The notes beneath the pieces are model-generated. The model did no database searches. It worked only from the letters and a program-made list of their open reading frames with translations, and was not told where the DNA came from. From an uncultured Bacilli bacterium (GTDB lineage: Bacteria; Bacillota_I; Bacilli_A; RF39; UBA660), in the NCBI GenBank assembly GCA_934183185.1, contig CAKPSO010000005.1:1-64000 (forward strand): DNA of 64,000 bases, in the 5' to 3' direction. Shown in pieces: positions 24,363 to 32,349 of the stretch; positions within the stretch are counted from its first letter, which is position 1, and every line of letters starts with the position of its first letter. The position numbers and the translations under genes are program-made.

Positions 24363-24644
24363 ATGAAAAAAGTAACTGTAAAAGATAAAGAAGACTATAT
24401 CTACTATTTAATAGATGGTAACATGGAGTATAAATTAAAAATAGAATTCTATGATTTAAATATTTTACCTAAAAAAGGAGATAATCTTTATCTAGATGAA
24501 AAACTTTTAAAAGAAAAAATATTGCTATCATTTGGTTTAATTAATAATACTGATGGAAAAGATATCAATTTATTAAAGGAAGATGAAATAATAATTTTAG
24601 ATAATGGTAAAGAAAAAATTTATTTAAAAAGATACTATGGTTAG
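24363..24644 (+). CDS. small hypothetical protein in the inserted segment
   Basis: A 93-residue soluble protein starting at ATG 24363 (AGGTGA at 24349-24354). It is Lys/Asp/Leu-rich with short beta-like stretches (YIYYLIDGNMEYKLKIEFYDL, DEIIILDNGKEKIYLKRYY). It lies directly between the leucine-repeat gene and valS, inside the inserted segment. No family is recognised. Its 3' neighbour valS begins 22 bases on with its own good RBS (AAAGGAGA). Confidence 0.5.
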   Translation: MKKVTVKDKEDYIYYLIDGNMEYKLKIEFYDLNILPKKGDNLYLDEKLLKEKILLSFGLINNTDGKDINLLKEDEIIILDNGKEKIYLKRYYG

Positions 24645-24666
24645 TTAAATATAAAGGAGAATAAAT

Positions 24667-27201
24667 ATGTTAGATAAAAAATATGATCATAAGATAGTAG
24701 AAGAAAATAAGTATGATTTTTGGAAAGATAATGGTTTTTTTGAAGCAGGAAAAGATAAGAGCAAGGTACCTTTTTGTGTAGTAATACCTCCTCCTAATGT
24801 AACTGGTAGGCTTCATTTAGGACATGCTTGGGATACTACTTTACAGGATATAATGATTCGTTATAAAAGAATGGATGGTTATGATACTTTATGGTTACCA
24901 GGAATGGATCATGCCGGTATAGCTACTCAAGCTAAAGTTGATAAGAAATTAAAAGAACAGGGTATTAAGCCTCGTGAAATGGATAGAGAAGAGTGGTTGA
25001 AAGTAGCTTGGGATTGGAAAAGAGAGTATGCTGAAAACATTCATGAGCAGTGGAAAACATTGGGATTATCACTTGATTATTCTAGAGAAAGATTTACTCT
25101 TGATGATGGCTTATCTAAAGCAGTAAGACGTGTGTTTGTTGACTTATATAATGAAGGCTTAATCTATAGAGGAGAAAGAATTATTAACTGGGATCCAGTT
25201 CAAATGACTGCTTTATCTAATGAAGAAGTTATTTATAAGGATGATGAAGGAGCTTTTTATCATTTAAAATATTATTTAGAAGATAAGAGTATGTACCTTG
25301 ATGTTGCAACTACTCGTCCTGAAACTTTGTTTGGTGATACGGCAGTTGCGGTTAATCCTAGTGATGAAAGATATAAAGATTTGATAGGTAAGAAGGTAAT
25401 TTTACCAGTAGTTAATAAATTAATTCCAATAGTTGGTGACATCCATGCTGATCCAGAATTTGGTACAGGTGTGGTTAAGATAACTCCAGCTCATGATCCT
25501 AACGATTTTGAAGTTGGAAATCGTCATAATTTGGAAAGAATAGTAGTAATGAATCCTGATGCTACTATGAATGAAAATGCAGGTAAATACTGTGGCTTAA
25601 CTCGTGAAGAGTGTAGAGAAAAGTTACTAGAAGACTTGAAAAAAGAAGATTTACTTATTTCTATAGAACCAATGGTACATAGTGTTGGGCATAGTGAAAG
25701 AAGTGATGCGGTAGTAGAACCATATTTATCTAAACAGTGGTTTGTTAAAATGAGGCCACTAGCTGATAGAGTACTTGAAAATCAGAGAAATAAAGATACT
25801 AAGGTAAACTTCGTTCCTGAACGTTATGAAAAAACAATGAATCATTGGATGGAAATAACTTATGATTGGTGTATTTCACGTCAATTATGGTGGGGGCATA
25901 GAATACCGGCTTGGTATAAAGATGATCAAGTATATGTTGGAATGGAATCCCCTACTGAGGAAGGATGGGTACAAGATAATGATGTCTTGGATACATGGTT
26001 TAGTAGTGCTTTATGGCCATTTAGTACTTTGGGTTGGCCAGAGGAAACAGAAGATTTAAAGAGATACTATCCTAATAACTGCTTAGTAACTGGATATGAT
26101 ATTATACCATTCTGGGTAAATCGTATGACTTTTCAGGGACTTCATTTTACTAACTCTAGGCCATTTAATGATTGCCTAATTCATGGGCTTATTCGTGATA
26201 AGATTGGTAGAAAAATGTCTAAATCCTTAGGTAATGGAGTAGATCCTATGGATGTAGTTAATGAATATGGGGCTGATTCATTACGTTTCTTCTTAACTAC
26301 TAATAGTGCTCCTGGTATGGATTTAAGATATGATGAAGAAAAAGTAAAATCTACTTGGAATTTCATCAATAAATTATGGAATGCATCACGATATGTACTT
26401 ATGAATATGGAAGAATTTAAAGGTGAAGATTATACGCTAGATAACTTATCTTTAAGTGATAAATGGATATTAGAAAAATTAAATAAACTTATAGCTAGTA
26501 TTAGAAGTAGTATGGATAAATATGAATATCATAATGTTGGTAATGAACTTTATACCTTTATTTGGGAAGATTTCTGTGATTGGTATATTGAACTTTCTAA
26601 AGTAAATATGAATAATACTACTAAGAGTGTATTATTAAAGGTATTAACTGCTATTTTAAAAATGCTTCATCCATTCATGCCATATGTAACTGAAGAAATA
26701 TATCAGATGTTACCTATTAAAGAGGCTAAATCAATAATGATTAGTTCTTATCCAGTAGTAGAAAATATTGACTATAGCAGTGATAGGGAACTTATGGATA
26801 AAATTATTTTAGATATAGTAGCTATTCGTAATTTAAAGCAATCTAATAATATAACTAAGGATGCTAAAATTATGATTAATGTAGATGATGCTTTAAAAGA
26901 TATTTATTATTCTCAATTGAAAATAAAAGAAGATAATATAATTACAGAAGAGGTTAGTGATTTCTTAAGTAATAATTATCAGTCTAAAAATATTAATATT
27001 ACCTACTATTATGAGGGAAGTAGTGAAGATTCATCTAAAAAACAAGAGGAGATAGAAAAGTTAAAATCTTCTATAGCTAGGCGTACTCAGTTATTAGCTA
27101 ATAGTAATTATGTTAATAAAGCTCCAGCTAATATAGTAGAAATGGATAGAAAAAAACTAGCTGAAGAGAAAGAAAGATTATCTTTATTGGAAAATAATTA
27201 A
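24667..27201 (+). CDS. valS: valyl-tRNA synthetase
   Basis: Class I synthetase of 844 residues that charges tRNA-Val and edits misactivated threonine. The HIGH region is [15 protein letters not shown] (about 41-55). The editing domain is in the middle ([15 protein letters not shown]), KMSKSLGNG starts near 516, and the C-terminal 60 residues form the usual coiled-coil arm. All catalytic marks look intact. Its first 122 bp are duplicated 2.2 kb upstream, and the T-box leader at 20590 probably once controlled it directly. A terminator follows at 27241. Confidence 0.96.
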   Translation: MLDKKYDHKIVEENKYDFWKDNGFFEAGKDKSKVPFCVVIPPPNVTGRLHLGHAWDTTLQDIMIRYKRMDGYDTLWLPGMDHAGIATQAKVDKKLKEQGIKPREMDREEWLKVAWDWKREYAENIHEQWKTLGLSLDYSRERFTLDDGLSKAVRRVFVDLYNEGLIYRGERIINWDPVQMTALSNEEVIYKDDEGAFYHLKYYLEDKSMYLDVATTRPETLFGDTAVAVNPSDERYKDLIGKKVILPVVNKLIPIVGDIHADPEFGTGVVKITPAHDPNDFEVGNRHNLERIVVMNPDATMNENAGKYCGLTREECREKLLEDLKKEDLLISIEPMVHSVGHSERSDAVVEPYLSKQWFVKMRPLADRVLENQRNKDTKVNFVPERYEKTMNHWMEITYDWCISRQLWWGHRIPAWYKDDQVYVGMESPTEEGWVQDNDVLDTWFSSALWPFSTLGWPEETEDLKRYYPNNCLVTGYDIIPFWVNRMTFQGLHFTNSRPFNDCLIHGLIRDKIGRKMSKSLGNGVDPMDVVNEYGADSLRFFLTTNSAPGMDLRYDEEKVKSTWNFINKLWNASRYVLMNMEEFKGEDYTLDNLSLSDKWILEKLNKLIASIRSSMDKYEYHNVGNELYTFIWEDFCDWYIELSKVNMNNTTKSVLLKVLTAILKMLHPFMPYVTEEIYQMLPIKEAKSIMISSYPVVENIDYSSDRELMDKIILDIVAIRNLKQSNNITKDAKIMINVDDALKDIYYSQLKIKEDNIITEEVSDFLSNNYQSKNINITYYYEGSSEDSSKKQEEIEKLKSSIARRTQLLANSNYVNKAPANIVEMDRKKLAEEKERLSLLENN

Positions 27202-27240
27202 TTATAGATATTAAAATAAAATATGATAATTCTTAAAATA

Positions 27241-27273
27241 AATAGCTTAAAGTAGTACTTTAGGTTATTTTTT
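27241..27273 (+). terminator. terminator after valS
   Basis: A long stem (27241-27254 with 27256-27269, three G-T pairs, effective loop about 5 bases) is followed by T residues. Confidence 0.75.
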
Positions 27274-27332
27274 TAACTTTTTTAAAACTTTATGCAGTCA
27301 TCTTCCAACTTTCTTATAATAATTATATTAGG

Positions 27333-27349
27333 GTGTATCATTGATACAC
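27333..27349. repeat. short inverted repeat upstream of the Rpn gene
   Basis: GTGTATCA and TGATACAC face each other around a single T, 30 bases before the nuclease start codon. It is a candidate operator or element end; nothing further identifies it. Confidence 0.4.
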
Positions 27350-27379
27350 TTAAATATTTAAGGAAAGGGGGAAAATATA

Positions 27380-28234
27380 GTGATATCACTTATTGAAAAA
27401 GAAACTCTAGTAAATGATAACTTTGTATCACTGTTATCTGATACAACATTTAAGTATCTATATAAAAACATAGATACTAGAAGCTGGTTACAAACTATTA
27501 TTAAAGAAGTATTTCTATTAGATATTACAGATTATCAATTAACAGATAATGAATCAAATACTGGTAATAAAGTAAAAGATTATCGAATGGATTTAAAACT
27601 AGTAAATGGAAAGAATACTATAATAATAGAAATGAATAAAGAGTATTATGAATTTATAGATTCAAAGAACTACCAATACTTGTACCGTGAAGCTGGAAGT
27701 TTATATGATACAGGAGAAGATTATCAAGATAGAAAGACTAAACTAATTTCATTCAATAACTATAGAAATAAGAAGATACCATCATTAAAGATGGGAAGTT
27801 ATGTATTTATAGATCCAAAAACTAAATTAAGAATAGAAGATATAGAAAGTTATGAGATTTATTTACCTAATTATAAGAAAGTATGTTATGATAGTAGTGA
27901 ATTAGAAGTTAGCTTAAGTTTATTTAGTGCAGATAGTTTTGATAAGATGAGGAAGCTAACTAATAATCCAAGAGATATAAAGATTATAGAAGAATTGGAG
28001 AGATTAGCTATGGATGAAGAATTCAAATTACATTATAACGCTGAAGCGGTCAAAAGAAAGACAGAGAATTCTATCAAGAAAGAATCTTATCGACATGGAC
28101 TAGAAGATGGTTCTAAGCAAGAAAAATTAGAGATAGCTCAAGCTATGCTAAATGAAAGGTTGGATATGCAGCTTATTTCTAGAACTACCGGTTTATCAGT
28201 AGAAGAGATAGAAAAATTTTGCCAATCATTATAA
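27380..28234 (+). CDS. Rpn-family recombination-promoting nuclease (PD-(D/E)XK)
   Basis: A 284-residue protein starting with GTG after a GGAAAGGGGGA stretch. The opening LLSDTTFKYLYK.. and the core DYRMDLKLVNGKNTIIIEMNKEYY match the Rpn/PDDEXK family, with D-(x)-E-x-N/K as the nuclease site. The C-terminal third is helical and charged and ends in EIAQAMLNERLDMQLISRTTGLSVEEI, a putative DNA-reading helix-turn-helix. A paralogue's tail opens the window at 1-171, so the genome carries several copies. These proteins stimulate recombination and are commonly labelled transposases. Confidence 0.85.
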   Translation: MISLIEKETLVNDNFVSLLSDTTFKYLYKNIDTRSWLQTIIKEVFLLDITDYQLTDNESNTGNKVKDYRMDLKLVNGKNTIIIEMNKEYYEFIDSKNYQYLYREAGSLYDTGEDYQDRKTKLISFNNYRNKKIPSLKMGSYVFIDPKTKLRIEDIESYEIYLPNYKKVCYDSSELEVSLSLFSADSFDKMRKLTNNPRDIKIIEELERLAMDEEFKLHYNAEAVKRKTENSIKKESYRHGLEDGSKQEKLEIAQAMLNERLDMQLISRTTGLSVEEIEKFCQSL

Positions 28235-28286
28235 ACATTATAAATGTATTGGACTTATTAAGTATCAATATTTAATTTCTTTACTT

Positions 28287-28322
28287 AGAGTATTAATAAT
28301 AGGGAATTGTTAATACTCTTTT
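28287..28322 (+). terminator. terminator after the Rpn gene
   Basis: AGAGTATTAA (28287-28296) pairs with TTAATACTCT (28310-28319), followed by T residues. Its right arm overlaps the -35 box of the next promoter. Confidence 0.7.
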
Positions 28323-28335
28323 GTTTTGATATAAT
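28307..28335 (+). promoter_or_regulatory. promoter of lspA-rluD
   Basis: TTGTTA (28307-28312) and TATAAT (28330-28335) are 17 bases apart, 19 bases before the lspA start. Confidence 0.6.
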
Positions 28336-28353
28336 AGTTACTGGTGATTACTA

Positions 28354-28872
28354 GTGAGAAAAAATATTTATAAAATTATGTTGTTAGTATTTTTTTTAGA
28401 TCAGTTTGTTAAAAATATAGTTTTACAGAATATAGATATGGGTGATACAATAACTATTATTCCAAAGTTTTTTTACCTTACATATGTAAAAAATACTGGT
28501 GGAGCTTGGAGTATTATGGATAATTATCCAATTATTTTAACCTTAATTAGTTTTATATGTTTAATAGGACTTAATTATTATTTATCTAAGAGAGATATTT
28601 ATAGTAAGTTAGAAACTATTTATTTAGGGCTAATTATGGGAGGAGTACTTGGAAATTTTATAGATAGAGTTTTATATGATGGAGTGATAGATTTTATTAG
28701 TATTCATATTTTTAGTTATCAGTATCCTATCTTTAATATAGCTGATATTATGATAGTAGTTGGATTTATTCTTATTTTAATAGAAATTATTTGGGGTGAT
28801 AAAGATGGAAATAGAAGTAAAGAAAGAAAATATTCGTTTAGATCAATATTTAGTAGAAGAACTAGAAATTAG
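28354..28872 (+). CDS. lspA: lipoprotein signal peptidase (SPase II)
   Basis: A 172-residue membrane aspartyl protease that cleaves prolipoproteins such as that encoded at 2280. Four membrane spans are visible. Catalytic aspartates are D104 in GNFIDR and D131 in FNIADI, and the conserved NTGGAWS lies near 47-53. The GTG at 28354 follows GGTGAT. Its C-terminal 23 codons overlap rluD, an unusually long overlap (68 bases) that lengthens the tail with a basic stretch. The lspA-rluD order is as in Bacillus. Confidence 0.95.
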   Translation: MRKNIYKIMLLVFFLDQFVKNIVLQNIDMGDTITIIPKFFYLTYVKNTGGAWSIMDNYPIILTLISFICLIGLNYYLSKRDIYSKLETIYLGLIMGGVLGNFIDRVLYDGVIDFISIHIFSYQYPIFNIADIMIVVGFILILIEIIWGDKDGNRSKERKYSFRSIFSRRTRN

Positions 28873-29698
28873 TCGTAGCAAGATACAAAAATTAATTAAA
28901 GATGGTAGAATAACTCTTAATGGGAAACAAGTAAATGTTAGTGCTTTAGTTAAGTTAGGAGATATTATTACTGTTAGTGATAACTTAGATTTTGAAATTA
29001 ATATAACAGGAGAAGACATACCATTAGATATAGTTTATGAAGATAAGTATCTTTTAGTTATTAATAAACCTTCAGGTATGGTTGTTCATCCTGCTCCAGG
29101 TAATTATCACGGTACTATGGTAAATGCTTTGATATATCGTTTTGAATTAAGTAGTAAGGATCCTATTAGACCAGGTATAGTTCATAGAATAGATAAAGAT
29201 ACAAGTGGACTATTAGTTGTGGCTAAAGATGATTATACTCACGAATTACTTAGTGATATGATTAGTAAGAAGGAAGTAGAAAGAATATATTATGCCTTGG
29301 TAGATGGAATTATTCCTCATGAAACTGGTACTATTGATGCTCCTATTGGAAGAGATCCTAATAATAGGCAGAAAATGAAAGTTACTGATATTAATAGTAA
29401 GAATGCTGTTACTCATTTTAGAGTGTTAAAGAGATATAGTACTAATCAAACACTAATTGAATGTAAGCTTGAAACTGGTAGGACACATCAAATTAGGGTT
29501 CATATGGCATATATTGGATATCCTATATATAATGATCCAGTTTATGGTAAAACTAAACATCCTAGTAGTTTTGGACAGTTCTTACATTCTAAAAGATTAA
29601 AGTTTATACATCCTATTACTCATGAATTATTAGAATTTGATACACCATTACCTGATGAATTTAAAAATTATTTAGATAAAATAGATGGACTAAATTAG
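28805..29698 (+). CDS. rluD: RluA/RluD-family 23S rRNA pseudouridine synthase
   Basis: A 297-residue enzyme with an N-terminal S4 domain (RLDQYLVEELEISRSKIQKLIKDG, about 10-33) and a catalytic domain with HRIDKDTSGLLVVAK from residue 127, placing the catalytic Asp at 130. RTHQIRVHMA is the conserved C-terminal block. The ATG at 28805 follows GGGGTGAT inside lspA. It modifies uridines in the large rRNA; the exact site cannot be read from sequence. It is co-transcribed with lspA. Confidence 0.93.
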   Translation: MEIEVKKENIRLDQYLVEELEISRSKIQKLIKDGRITLNGKQVNVSALVKLGDIITVSDNLDFEINITGEDIPLDIVYEDKYLLVINKPSGMVVHPAPGNYHGTMVNALIYRFELSSKDPIRPGIVHRIDKDTSGLLVVAKDDYTHELLSDMISKKEVERIYYALVDGIIPHETGTIDAPIGRDPNNRQKMKVTDINSKNAVTHFRVLKRYSTNQTLIECKLETGRTHQIRVHMAYIGYPIYNDPVYGKTKHPSSFGQFLHSKRLKFIHPITHELLEFDTPLPDEFKNYLDKIDGLN

Positions 29699-29747
29699 AA
29701 AACTAGTATATAATTTTCGCTGTACTTGTATATACGAGGAGGTTATT

Positions 29748-30887
29748 ATGAACGAAGAAACAATTAGTAGAAAAGATAGAATAACTATGAAATTATTACA
29801 TTACTTTATTACTGAAAAGAATTATAGTCCTATTATCTTACAGGGTGTAGAGGATGAAATATGGCTAGAGAATTTAGATGCTCCTTATCGTATAGTTAGA
29901 ATTGTATCTAATTATATTCATAATGATGAGCAGTTAAATTTTGATTTATTTAAAACTGGAAAAATAGTTAAGAAAATAAAGGGAAAGATGTTTGCTTTTA
30001 AAGTAAAAGTATTAAATATTTATACTGATTTAGGTGATAATGTACATTTAGATAAAACTATTAATTATGATTCTATGTTTTTATATGAAGAGAATGATAT
30101 AGATAAATATGAATTTATATTTAAGGCATTTCCAGATATTAAAGATAAGCTTGAATTTAATGAGACAGGGCTTGATTTATTTATTAAGATTACTAATGAT
30201 ATTAACCAAAAAAATAAAGTTAATGCTGATCAGGCTAAAGATGTATTTGAAGCAAAGAAGCCTGTTGCTACATCTATTATAATAATAATTAATCTTTTAA
30301 TTTATTTTGGTTTTATGCTTATGGGTAATTATGATAGTATAGTTGATAGATTTTGTGTATATGGTCCTTTAATTAGGAGTGGTGAGTATTATCGTTTATT
30401 AACTGGAATTTTCTTACACGGTAATATAATACATTTATTATTTAACTGTTATGCTTTATGGATTATAGGTACACAGGTAGAAAATTATATGGGTAAATGG
30501 AAGTACATTATTATTTACTTGTTTTCCGGTATAATGGGCAGTTTATTCTCTATAACCTTCAGTAAATATGCTAGTATTGGAGCTAGTGGCGCTATTTTTG
30601 GACTTTTGGGTTGCATACTATATTTTGGATATCATTATCGTGTATATTTAGGTAGCGTTATTAAAAGCCAGATTATTCCTTTAATTGTATTTAACTTAAT
30701 GTTTGGTTTTATGCTTAGCGGTGTAGATAACTTTGCTCATGTTGGAGGTTTAATAGGTGGTGTTTTAATTACTATTGCGTTAGGGGTTAAGTATAAGAGT
30801 ACTACTTTTGAAAAGACTAATGGTTTGATAGTAACATTATTATTAACATGCTTTATGATTTATATGGGAATATTACTTCCTCGTTAG
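29748..30887 (+). CDS. rhomboid-family intramembrane serine protease (GluP-like)
   Basis: A 379-residue protein. Residues 1-170 form a cytoplasmic domain; from about 175 on there are seven hydrophobic segments. Active-site Ser280 lies in GASGAIFG and the partner His330 in NFAHVGG; the loop HGNIIHLLFNC carries the family's conserved histidines. The layout resembles Bacillus GluP (YqgP), which cleaves membrane protein substrates. ACGAGGAGG precedes the ATG. Confidence 0.9.
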   Translation: MNEETISRKDRITMKLLHYFITEKNYSPIILQGVEDEIWLENLDAPYRIVRIVSNYIHNDEQLNFDLFKTGKIVKKIKGKMFAFKVKVLNIYTDLGDNVHLDKTINYDSMFLYEENDIDKYEFIFKAFPDIKDKLEFNETGLDLFIKITNDINQKNKVNADQAKDVFEAKKPVATSIIIIINLLIYFGFMLMGNYDSIVDRFCVYGPLIRSGEYYRLLTGIFLHGNIIHLLFNCYALWIIGTQVENYMGKWKYIIIYLFSGIMGSLFSITFSKYASIGASGAIFGLLGCILYFGYHYRVYLGSVIKSQIIPLIVFNLMFGFMLSGVDNFAHVGGLIGGVLITIALGVKYKSTTFEKTNGLIVTLLLTCFMIYMGILLPR

Positions 30888-30974
30888 AAATTAGTTTGAA
30901 ATATAACTAATTTTTTTCTGTTTAATTTTCATTTAATATTTCTCTAATACACTTTTATTAGAAAGGAGAAAAGT

Positions 30975-31474
30975 ATGTATGAAAATATCTTTAAAAGAGT
31001 AGAACAGAAATATCTTTTAACAGAAAAAGAATATAAACTACTATTTAAAAAATAAATAAATATTTGATAAATGATAAATATTTTAAAAGTACTATCTGTA
31101 ATATCTATTTTGATACTGTTAATAATGATTTAATTATAAATTCATTAGAAAAACCAGTATTTAAGGAAAAATAAGACTTAGAAGTTATCAAGTACCTAAT
31201 GATGACAGAAATAAAAGAAAAATATATGAAAGTAGTTGGTAAAGAAAGAATTAAGATTAAGTTGAAAGATTTTTATGATTACTTAGAGACTAATAATTAT
31301 GATAAAAGTAATCAGATTATGAATGAGATTAATTATTATTTTAAATATTATGGTTTGAAACCAGCTATTTATATTGCTTATGATCGCGTTAGTTACTGCA
31401 GTAATGATGATAAGGGATTACGAATTACTGTTGTTTCTAATCTTAGAAGTAGAAATAATAATTATTATGGTTAA
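30975..31474 (+). pseudogene. decayed VTC-domain polyphosphate polymerase gene
   Basis: A strong RBS (AAAGGAG) and ATG at 30975 open MYENIFKRVEQKYLLTEKEY, the start of a VTC domain. The continuation is in another frame (INKYLINDKYFKSTICNIYFDT), then a third (RLRSYQVPNDD), then a fourth segment EIKEKYMKVVGKERIKIKLKDF...YYFKYYGLKPAIYIAYDRVSY. The first two shifts are each explained by one missing A in an A-run. The end of the domain is lost, and the reading runs into the truncated DUF4956 gene. It is non-functional unless the indels are sequencing errors. Confidence 0.85.
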
Positions 31475-31949
31475 TGGTAATTTAGGTACATCAGTAGCTA
31501 TTATGGGGGTCTTTAGTTTAGTAAGATTTAGAAGTTTACCAGGAACAAGTAAAGAGATACTAAGTGTTTTCTTTGCTATTACTGTAGGATTAGCTACAGG
31601 TATGGGATATTTATTATTTGTGTTAATTATAACTATTATGGGATGTTTCAGCTTATTAGTGTTTTCTAAAGTAAGTTTATTTGATCAGAATAAAAAGAGC
31701 AAGTTATTAAAAATAACTATTTCTGAGAACTTAGATTATACAGAAGTATTTAATGATATTTTTACTAAGTATACAACAGAAGTTAAATTAGAACAGGTAA
31801 AAACGACTAATATGGGGAGTATGTTTGAGATTACTTATTGTATTAGTTTGAATGATGATATTAATGAAAAATTTATAGATGAGTTAAGAGTAAAAAATGG
31901 TAATTTAAAAATTATATTGACTCATCCATTAGAAGAAAGTGACTTGTAA
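31449..31949 (+). pseudogene. 5'-truncated DUF4956 membrane protein gene
   Basis: Recognisable DUF4956 sequence begins at VEIIIIMVNGNLG and continues with MGVFSLVRFRSLPGTSKEI and ITVGLATGMGY, followed by a membrane span and a cytoplasmic alpha/beta tail to the stop at 31949. The first membrane helices usual for the family are missing; the DNA before this point belongs to the VTC remnant. DUF4956 and VTC genes are commonly neighbours, so one deletion appears to have fused the two. The frame remains open from 31374, so a shortened protein could still be made. Confidence 0.75.
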
Positions 31950-32245
31950 TGAAAAAGAAAAAGAAATTAATAATACTGTTTATCTTACTAGTAGTATTAT
32001 TTATAGTTATATATTTAGTTTTAAATAAAAGTAATGATAGTGAAATTACTAAAATTACTGATATTGATGTAGAAGTAAAGTTAGATAATAGTGATGAAGA
32101 AATAAATATAACTTTGGATGAAAATTCTAAAATTAAGTTAACTGGAGATAGCTATGTTACTAGTTTAGATGATAGTGATAGTACTTATAGTAATATTGAT
32201 TTTAATGGATATAAATTATATGTAAATGGTAAAGCTATTAATTAA
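31949..32245 (+). CDS. small membrane-anchored protein at the VTC/DUF4956 locus
   Basis: A 98-residue protein with a basic start and one N-terminal membrane segment (about 6-26), then an acidic extracellular beta-rich part (DIDVEVKLDNSDEEINITLDE, SYVTSLDDSD). It begins one base overlapping the DUF4956 stop (TAATG). The outer part recalls the start of carbohydrate-binding proteins often found beside VTC/DUF4956 genes. At this length it may be another truncated member of the same locus. Confidence 0.5.
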   Translation: MKKKKKLIILFILLVVLFIVIYLVLNKSNDSEITKITDIDVEVKLDNSDEEINITLDENSKIKLTGDSYVTSLDDSDSTYSNIDFNGYKLYVNGKAIN

Positions 32246-32246
32246 T

Positions 32247-32270
32247 TAGGAGACCTGATGGCCTCTTTTT
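32247..32270 (+). terminator. weak terminator after the VTC/DUF4956 locus
   Basis: GAGACC and GGCCTC pair with one mismatch around TGAT, followed by five T residues. Confidence 0.5.
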
Positions 32271-32349
32271 GGTTAAATTAGTAAAAAATATTTTATCTAT
32301 TACTTAAAACATGCTATACTAATATTAGAGAATATAAGGGAGGTATATT

